Part shown: one piece after another, positions 12,742 to 18,447 of the stretch
How the letters are laid out: the number at the start of each line of letters is the position of its first letter
Position numbering within the stretch: position 1 is the first letter of the stretch
From: JBBTQZ01 sp038065435
GTDB taxonomy: Bacteria > Patescibacteriota > Minisyncoccia > Phycocordibacterales > WO2-35-19
Assembly: GCA_038065435.1 (NCBI GenBank)
Contig: JBBTQZ010000045.1
Coordinates: 1-18,447, forward strand
DNA: 18,447 nt
Direction: 5' to 3'
Position numbers and translations under genes: made by a program
The notes under the pieces: generated by a model
Database searches by the model: none
Seen by the model: the letters and a program-made list of their open reading frames with translations, nothing else
Told to the model about the DNA's origin: nothing

Positions 12742-12748
12742 TGTGATT

Positions 12749-13567
12749 ATGAAATTGAGATCTAAAAAACCAGTGGCTTTTCAGGGTGAAATAGGAGCGT
12801 TTAGTGAAATGGCCCTTTATAATGTGTTTGATAAAAAAACAAAAATAAGACCAAGTGTGTCATTTAAGGAAGTTTTTGATTCGATAAAAAGCGGTAAATG
12901 TGAGTGGGGTGTCTTGCCAGTAGAAAATAGCTTGGGGGGCATAGTCTATCAGGTTTGGGATCTACTACACGAATATAATTTGCATATTACTCACGAAACA
13001 AAAGTGAAAATAGAACATTGTTTGATCGCCAATCCAAATGCAAAAATTAGCGATATAAAAAAAGTATTTACGCACTACCAAGCAGTTCTACAGTGCGACA
13101 ATTTTCTAAGAAAACATAAAAATTGGGTGGTGGAAAATGCCTACGATACTGCTGGCAGTGTAAAAACGATCAAAGATCTAGGAGACAAATCAATGGCGGC
13201 CATTGCATCAGAAAAAGCTTCTCAAATATACGAGATGCGGATATTGGCAAAAGGAATTCAGGATTCAAAAGAAAATTATACGAGATTTATTGTTATTGGT
13301 AGAAAAAAATCTGTTTCTGGCAATAAATTCACACTAGAGATATCTATAAAGCATATGGAAGGCAGTCTTCTAGAAATACTGGGAATAGCGAGCAGATATA
13401 AAATCAATCTTACATCTATCCATTCGCGACCAAACAAAACTAAACCCTTTGAGTATAATTTCTTTTTAGAGGGAGTCTGCAACAAGCAATCTAATAAATT
13501 TTTTGCTGAAATAAAAAAGAAAAGCCTAGAATCAAAAATCTTAGGAACCTATAAAGCTAGTGTGTAA
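12749..13567 (+). CDS. pheA: Prephenate dehydratase with ACT domain
   Basis: A 272-residue enzyme converting prephenate to phenylpyruvate, the committed step to phenylalanine. The N-terminal catalytic domain shows VAFQGEIGAFSE (9-20), GVLPVENSLGGIV (54-66), VFTHYQAVLQC (106-116) and the signature NYTRFIVIG with Thr178-Arg-Phe. Residues 194-270 are an ACT domain (GSLLEILGIASRYKINLTSI followed by HSRP), the usual site of phenylalanine feedback. There is no chorismate mutase domain. The upstream frame from 12707 is rejected: it would start inside a terminator hairpin, while the ATG at 12749 has a -10 box at seven bases. No other aromatic genes are near, so the substrate source is unclear. Confidence 0.94.
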   Translation: MKLRSKKPVAFQGEIGAFSEMALYNVFDKKTKIRPSVSFKEVFDSIKSGKCEWGVLPVENSLGGIVYQVWDLLHEYNLHITHETKVKIEHCLIANPNAKISDIKKVFTHYQAVLQCDNFLRKHKNWVVENAYDTAGSVKTIKDLGDKSMAAIASEKASQIYEMRILAKGIQDSKENYTRFIVIGRKKSVSGNKFTLEISIKHMEGSLLEILGIASRYKINLTSIHSRPNKTKPFEYNFFLEGVCNKQSNKFFAEIKKKSLESKILGTYKASV

Positions 13568-13612
13568 AACAACAGAAATTCGTAGGATTCTCCTGAATAA
13601 CAGACACCGAGC

Positions 13613-13640
13613 TTGATATTAAGAAATATACTGGTAATGT
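13613..13640 (+). promoter_or_regulatory. Promoter of the small secreted protein gene
   Basis: TTGATA (13613-13618), a 16-base spacer and TAATGT (13635-13640) preceded by TGG (extended -10). Transcription starts near 13647, right at the SD. Confidence 0.55.
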
Positions 13641-13657
13641 TACGGCAGGAGGGTAGT

Positions 13658-13960
13658 GTGAATAAAGTGATTCTTGTGTTCTTTTTGATTTCCTCAAGCT
13701 GGCCAAGTTTTGGCCAAACAGGGGGAATTGATTTATATGGCTACTCAGAGAAGGTGTCCTTCTTTGGGCGACAGGCGACTGTGAAGATCTCTAAGCTTGA
13801 CCACTCTGGTCAAGCCATCTCAAGCGTCACCCTTTGTTTCAAAAAGAGGGGAGGCTTCCTTTGGTGGGGTGGGCAGTGGCAGATCCAAAAAGCGGAGCTC
13901 AAAAACCGCAGAACTCTCAAGAAACTCGCCGGAGCAACATCTCTCGGCGAGTTTTACTAA
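13658..13960 (+). CDS. Small secreted protein, unknown function
   Basis: A 100-residue protein with a Sec-type signal peptide: a short basic start (NK), hydrophobic VILVFFLISSS, and probable cleavage near the FGQ at residues 18-20. The mature part of about 80 residues is basic, rich in Gly, Ser, Lys and Trp (GGFLWWGGQWQIQ), with one Cys, and I know no family for it. The GTG at 13658 was chosen because AGGAGGG (13647-13653) lies four bases upstream and the TTG further upstream (13613) coincides with the promoter. The last codons form the left and right arms of its own terminator. It has a true SD and is less AT-rich than its neighbours, like the genes at 357 and 1046. Possibly imported; function unknown. 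Confidence 0.65.
   Translation: MNKVILVFFLISSSWPSFGQTGGIDLYGYSEKVSFFGRQATVKISKLDHSGQAISSVTLCFKKRGGFLWWGGQWQIQKAELKNRRTLKKLAGATSLGEFY
13922..13955 (+). terminator. Terminator embedded in the end of the secreted-protein gene
   Basis: AAACTCGCCG (13922-13931) pairs with CGGCGAGTTT (13945-13954), followed by T and then ACTAA containing the stop codon. Coding sequence and terminator overlap. Confidence 0.65.
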
Positions 13961-14063
13961 CTAAAACCGCGCCACTTAGGTAGCGCGCCTGGAGCAAGAG
14001 CTTGTTTGCTCTGAAACATAGAGCTTATTGTAAAGTATATAAAAAAAATTTAGACATTTTCCA
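13961..14063 (+). other. Intergenic stretch with two weak hairpins
   Basis: CGCGC/GCGCG near 13968-13986 and GAGCAA/TTGCTC (13992-13997, 14006-14011) form hairpins without T tracts. Nothing else is seen before the rpoB promoter. Confidence 0.3.
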
Positions 14064-14116
14064 TTATCCACAGGTATGGGTTGCAAAGTTGACAGAAATT
14101 GTAAAGAGACTATAAT
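14064..14116 (+). promoter_or_regulatory. rpoBC promoter with a TTATCCACA box
   Basis: TTGACA (14089-14094), a 16-base spacer and TATAAT (14111-14116): a fully consensus promoter, the strongest in the window. TTATCCACA (14064-14072) lies 16 bases before the -35. Confidence 0.8.
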
Positions 14117-14122
14117 GGAGAT

Positions 14123-14393
14123 TACGATTGAGTTTTGAGTGTCAAGAGAGTGGCTGTGAATAGCGAAAAAGCTTTATTCCTAGCCATAGTTTTAATAGTA
14201 AAAGACCTTCTCGTTTTGAATAACACAAACGAAAATAGTTAAAGAAGGGAAAAAACAAAAAGCCCCGATGCTTTTCGGGTGCGTTTCTTGTGTTGTGTTT
14301 AGTGTGATGTGAGGAAATAAGACTAGATCTAAGTGAAGAATTACGGCTAGAGCGGAGGCAGTAATTCTGAACAATAATAATTTATAAAAAAAT
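14123..14393 (+). promoter_or_regulatory. Long rpoB leader with an attenuator-like hairpin
   Basis: About 270 untranslated bases separate the promoter from the rpoB ATG. CCTTC (14206-14210) and GAAGG (14244-14248) enclose a TCGTTT/AAACGA hairpin (14211-14232). Next comes GC-CCCGA/TCGGG-T-GC (14262-14282) followed by a T-rich tract (GTTTCTTGTGTTGTGTTT), which resembles an intrinsic terminator. GAATTAC (14338-14344) pairs with GTAATTC (14361-14367) close to the start. These would suit feedback attenuation of polymerase genes; no rplJL genes precede rpoB here. Confidence 0.5.
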
Positions 14394-17300
14394 ATGCAAA
14401 CATTATTGCCCAAAAATATTTCAGTAAATTCAAGAAGCCTATCGTCGGAGTACCAAGCCTAGTCAAGGACCAGCTCGATTCATTCAAATGGCTTGTGGAG
14501 AAGGGTCTGGAAGAAGTGCGCAGTGAGTTTGCGATGATCAACGATTTTACAGGCAAGAAATTCAAATTTGAATTTTTGGGTTTTGAACTGGAGAAGCCAA
14601 AGTACGACGAATATCATGTCAAAGAAAAAAAGCTTTCTTATGAGGCTGGCCTAAAAGCTAGAGTAAAACTGACCAACAAAACTTTCGGCACCGAAAAGGA
14701 GCAGGAGCTCTTTATGGCCGATTTCCCCATGATGACTCCACATGGCACATTTATAATAAGTGGAGTAGAGAGAGTTATCGTGCCTCAGCTCGCCAGATCT
14801 TTTGGCGTATTCTTTACTGGCATGGAAATGAAGGGAAGAAAACTCTTTGGGGCCAAGATCATTCCTGCTCGTGGGGCATGGATAGAGATAGAAACAGATA
14901 TAGACAAAACTTTGTATGTAAGAATAGATAGAAAGAGAAAATTTGCCGCCACCACCCTGCTTAGAGCCTTCGGAGCGCAAACAGATACAGATATATTAGA
15001 GCTCTTCAAAGACCGACCTGAGGCACGCGAATACATAGAAAAAACTTTGGCCAAAGATCATGTAAAGCTTGCGGACCAAGCTTATGTAGAAATATACAGA
15101 AGGCTCCGAGACGGCGATCTTGCTACCCCAGAAAATGCCAAAGAATTCTTCAACGCTATCTTTAGTAGTGAGAGATACGATTTGCAAAAAGTCGGACGAT
15201 TTAGATTCAACGCCAGATTCAATTTGCCTACCGACGGCAAGGACGCCGAGCGCAAAACTCTAAGTTTGTCGGATCTAGCTCTTGTGGTGTCTCATATTAT
15301 AGAGCTCAACACCACCCCCGGCGCAGAGGAGGACGACATAGACCACCTAGGTAGTAGAAGAGTGCGTTATATGGGAGAAATGATGCAACAAAAGTTTCGC
15401 ATCGGTATGGCCCAGATAAAACGCAATATGCAAAATAGAATGTCCACAGTAGATACAGATGTCTCTATGCCTATGCAGTTTATAATGACCAAGCCTCTAC
15501 AAGCTAGAATAAAAGAATTCTTTACCACTAACCAATTGTCGCAATTTATGTCCCAAGAAAATGCTCTTTCTGAAATAGAGCATTTGAGACAATTGTCGGC
15601 TTTGGGACCCGGAGGTTTGAACAGAAGTAGAGCTGGGTTTGAAGTACGCGATGTCCATCCTAGCCACTACGGCAGGCTTTGCCCTATACATACTCCAGAA
15701 GGTCCGAACATTGGTCTGATCCTTCACCTTTCTGTATATGCTCGGATAAATGAATTCGGCATGATAGAAACTCCTTATGCCAAAGTAAAAAACGGTATGG
15801 TAACAAAAGAAATAGAATATTTGAATGCTTTGGAAGAAGAGAAGTTTGCTATCGCTCACGCAGCAACTCAAGTAGACGATGAAGGACACATAAAACCATC
15901 AATGGTAGAAGCTCGCTTCAATAGCAAGCCTAGTCTAATACCGAGAGAAAAAATAGATTATATGGATGTGGTGACCAACCAAGCTTTTTCTATAGCTACA
16001 TCTATGATTCCGTTCCTAGACCACAACGATGCCAACAGAGCACTGATGGGTAGCAACATGCAAAAACAAGCAACGCCTTGCGTATTGCCAGAAGCACCGC
16101 TTGTAGCTACGGGTATGGAGGGTCCTGCTATGCGAGATGCTGGAAGACTTGCCATAGCTCTAAATGAAGGATTGGTAACGGCGGTGGATGGCAAACATAT
16201 AAAAGTGAAGTCCGGACAAAAAGAAGATGTTTACAAACTGATCAATTTTACAAAGACCAATTCGGCTACATGTCTGCATCAGAGACCAATAGTAAATGTG
16301 GGCGATAAGGTCAAAAGAGGAGATGTCTTGGCAGATACACTCACAAGCTCTGGCGGAGAAATGGCACTTGGGCAAAACATGCTTGTGGCTTTCCTTTCTT
16401 GGTCTGGCTCAAACTATGAAGACGCCATTATACTTTCTGAAAAACTGATCAAAGATAGCAAGTTTACTACTATGCATATAGATGAAGTGGTAGTGAACGT
16501 CCGAGACACAAAGCTTGGACCAGAAGTAACCACTTGCGACATACCAAATGTAGGAGAAGGTAAACTAAAAAACTTGGCTGAAGACGGCATCGTTCGCATA
16601 GGAGCTGAAGTGCATCCGGGAGACATCCTTGTCGGCAAAATAACACCAAAAGGGGAGACCCAGCTTACTCCAGAAGAGAGGCTGCTCCGAAGCCTCTTCG
16701 GTGAAAAAGCCAGAGATGTGAAAGACACCTCCAAGAGGGTGGAAGGCGGCAAGAAAGGTAGAATTATAAATGTACAAGTATTTAGTAGAGAAAAAGGAGA
16801 CAAGCTAGAGAGTGGCATAATAAAAAGAATTCATATAGAAATCGCTCAGATAAGAAACGTATCAGTCGGAGACAAGCTGGCTGGACGCCATGGTAACAAA
16901 GGGGTTATATCCAAAATACTTCCTATAGAAGATATGCCTTATATGGAAGACGGTACACCAGTGGATGTCATACTTACTCCACTTGGAGTACCGAGTCGTA
17001 TGAACTTGGGGCAAATATTAGAAATCCACCTAGGTTTAGCTGCCAAAAAATTGGGCTACCAAGCTATAGTACCTCCATTTGCTGGAGCCACAAACAAAGA
17101 AATAGAAGATGAACTAGAGAAAGCTGGTTTTAGCAAAGACGGCAAAATGCAACTCTATGACGGCAGGACAGGTGAAGCATTCAAACAAAAAACCAGCCTT
17201 GGCTATATGTACATACTGAAGCTAGACCACATGGTGGAAGACAAGATACATATGCGATCCATCGGTCCGTACAGCCTTATCACCCAACAGCCTCTTGGCG

Positions 17301-17563
17301 GTAAAGCTCAAGGTGGTGGACAAAGATTTGGTGAAATGGAAGTCTGGGCACTTCTTGGACATGGGGCAGCTTATACTCTCAAAGAAATGTTGACTATAAA
17401 ATCGGATGACATAGTAGGTAGAAGTGCTGCTTTTGACGCGATAGTAAAAGGCGAAAAAATAAAGAGTGATAATCTACCCGCTGCCTTTAATGTTCTTATA
17501 AGTAATCTGCGTGGCTTGGGGCTCGATGTAGAATTATTAAAAGATAATAACGAAACACTCTAA
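14394..17563 (+). CDS. rpoB: DNA-directed RNA polymerase subunit beta (one-base frame offset near the start)
   Basis: About 1,056 residues, lacking the large lineage-specific insertions of E. coli RpoB (1,342). Recognisable regions: ARSFGVFFTG and FGAKIIPARGAWIE in the N-terminal lobe, the rifampicin-site region QLSQFM to SALGPGGL (from 15533), RDVHPSHYGRLCPIHTPEGPNIGL, GDKLAGRHGNKGVISKILP, and the C-terminal GGKAQGGGQRFGEMEVWALLGHGAA. Conserved protein sequence in this frame begins at about 14417 (YFSKFKKPIVGVPSL), well upstream of the first in-frame GTG (14495). The only ATG, at 14394 (MQTLLPK), is in another frame; one extra A in the A5 tract 14412-14416 would give MQTLLPKKYFSKFKKP, the expected start. 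So either a base is missing in this sequence or expression needs a frame change. Leader A-rich, no SD. Overlaps rpoC by one base (TAATG). Confidence 0.96.
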
Positions 17564-18447
17564 TGATCAACAACAAAGCGGCTCCAACAAACGATTTCAA
17601 GGCGATGAGGCTTATCTTGGCTTCACCAGATGCAATAAAAAATTGGTCACATGGAGAAGTCACTAAGCCGGAAACCATAAATTATCGTACTCAACGCAGT
17701 GAACGCCACGGTCTATTTGATGAAAAAATATTCGGTCCAGATAAGGACTTTGAGTGTTATTGCGGTAAATACAAGGGTATCCGCTACAAGGGTATCGTGT
17801 GCGAAAAATGCGGAGTGGAAATAACGAGATCAATTGTAAGAAGAGAGAGAATGGGCCATATAGACTTAGCGGCACCAGTAGCTCATGTCTGGTTCCTAAA
17901 GAGTATGCCTTCGCGCATATCGATTATACTTGGCCTTACTTCTGTAGACGTGGAAAAAGTTGTTTATTTTGCAGGTTATATAATCACCAAAGTTACAGAT
18001 GAAGAAAAATCTTCCATATTGAAGGATTTGGATATGGAGTTTAAAACAAAAATAAAACAATTAACCGAAGAAAAACATAAGGAACAACTCAAAGAAAAAC
18101 TTTTGGCCACAAAGAAAGAAATAGAGAGTATAGAAGTTGGCAAAGTGATAGACGAAGTGGCTTATCATAATTATTCGGTAAAATACGGCACTCTCTTTGA
18201 AGCTCAAATAGGAGCAGAAGCCATATACAACATTTGCAAAAATATTGATCTCAAAAAACTTGAATCTAATCTCATAGTAGACTTAGAAAAAGCTAAATCT
18301 ATCGATTCATCCAAAATCGCCAAGCGTCTTTCTATCGTACAGGCCATGCTTAGAGCGGGTGTGCGTCCGGAATGGATGTTTCTCACTAGAATACCTGTTA
18401 TACCACCAGCTATGCGACCGATGGTACCCTTAGACGGCGGCAGATAC
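17563..18447 (+). CDS. rpoC: DNA-directed RNA polymerase subunit beta' (partial, cut by the window end)
   Basis: The frame opens at an ATG sharing one base with the rpoB stop and stays open for 295 codons to the window end. It begins MINNKAAPTNDFKAM; the zinc site Cys65-Cys67-Cys80-Cys83 (CYCGKYKGIRYKGIVCEKC) is intact, and GHIDLAAPVAHVWFLKSMPSRI with the later RPEWMFLTRIPVIPPAMRPM are hallmark beta' segments. A lineage-variable charged helical stretch lies at about residues 145-235. The TAATG overlap means translation is coupled to rpoB by termination-reinitiation. The catalytic NADFDGD motif lies beyond the window. Confidence 0.97.
   Translation, partial: MINNKAAPTNDFKAMRLILASPDAIKNWSHGEVTKPETINYRTQRSERHGLFDEKIFGPDKDFECYCGKYKGIRYKGIVCEKCGVEITRSIVRRERMGHIDLAAPVAHVWFLKSMPSRISIILGLTSVDVEKVVYFAGYIITKVTDEEKSSILKDLDMEFKTKIKQLTEEKHKEQLKEKLLATKKEIESIEVGKVIDEVAYHNYSVKYGTLFEAQIGAEAIYNICKNIDLKKLESNLIVDLEKAKSIDSSKIAKRLSIVQAMLRAGVRPEWMFLTRIPVIPPAMRPMVPLDGGRY

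Noticed and set aside
13613..13657. An upstream TTG start for the secreted protein.
   Set aside because: It coincides with the -35 box, and the GTG at 13658 has a clear SD and restores a normal signal peptide.
14495..14497. GTG as the rpoB start.
   Set aside because: Conserved RpoB sequence continues about 25 codons upstream of it, so it would give a truncated protein.
1..18447. CRISPR arrays, insertion sequences, prophage genes or integrases.
   Set aside because: No regularly spaced direct repeats, transposase, integrase or phage structural motifs were seen on either strand.

Overview
The window looks like part of a small, streamlined bacterial genome, most likely from the Patescibacteria (CPR), Parcubacteria-like. 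The grounds are the very compact proteins (RpoB of about 1,056 residues, TrmD of 210), frequent ATA and AGA codons, almost no Shine-Dalgarno (SD) sequences before the housekeeping genes, a 16S gene apparently not followed by 23S, and the sparse gene set. This placement is inference from gene style, not from a search.

Layout. Bases 1-47 are the 3' end of 16S rRNA, followed by a trailer of hairpins and a terminator. A small membrane-protein gene (357-725), tRNA-Ile(GAT) (886-963) and an adenylate-kinase-like gene (1046-1654) follow, each with its own promoter. Pyruvate kinase (1821-3269) converges on a three-gene minus-strand operon (8030 to 3262): glycerate 2-kinase, PEP synthase and a D-2-hydroxyacid (probably D-lactate) dehydrogenase. 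Together these handle glycerate, phosphoglycerate, PEP, pyruvate and lactate. Divergent from that operon run rpsP, khpA and trmD (8066-9638). Next come two overlapping unknown reading frames (9955-10409), a GH15-like glucosidase, a short nucleotide-sugar dehydrogenase, a probable structured RNA (about 12447-12676), pheA, a small secreted protein, and rpoB-rpoC, with rpoC cut by the window end.

The main result concerns translation initiation. In 16S, helix 45 is intact with its GGAA loop, but the anti-SD bases (CCUCC in other bacteria) read UUUCA. Consistently, six genes (glycerate kinase, rpsP, trmD, the GH15 gene, the sugar dehydrogenase and pheA) have a -10 box ending only 6-9 bases before the ATG, so their mRNAs should be leaderless or nearly so. 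Against this background three small genes (357, 1046, 13658) carry textbook SD sequences and look compositionally different from their neighbours, as if imported.

A second pattern is the 9-mer TTATCCACA or CTATCCACA (the first is the DnaA-box consensus), found five times, always on the plus strand and 20-38 bases upstream of a -10 element, including that of rpoB. A third is that the rpoB start region needs one extra base in an A5 tract to join its ATG to the conserved frame; the same kind of offset occurs between the two overlapping frames at 9955-10409. Indel errors are the first explanation to exclude there.
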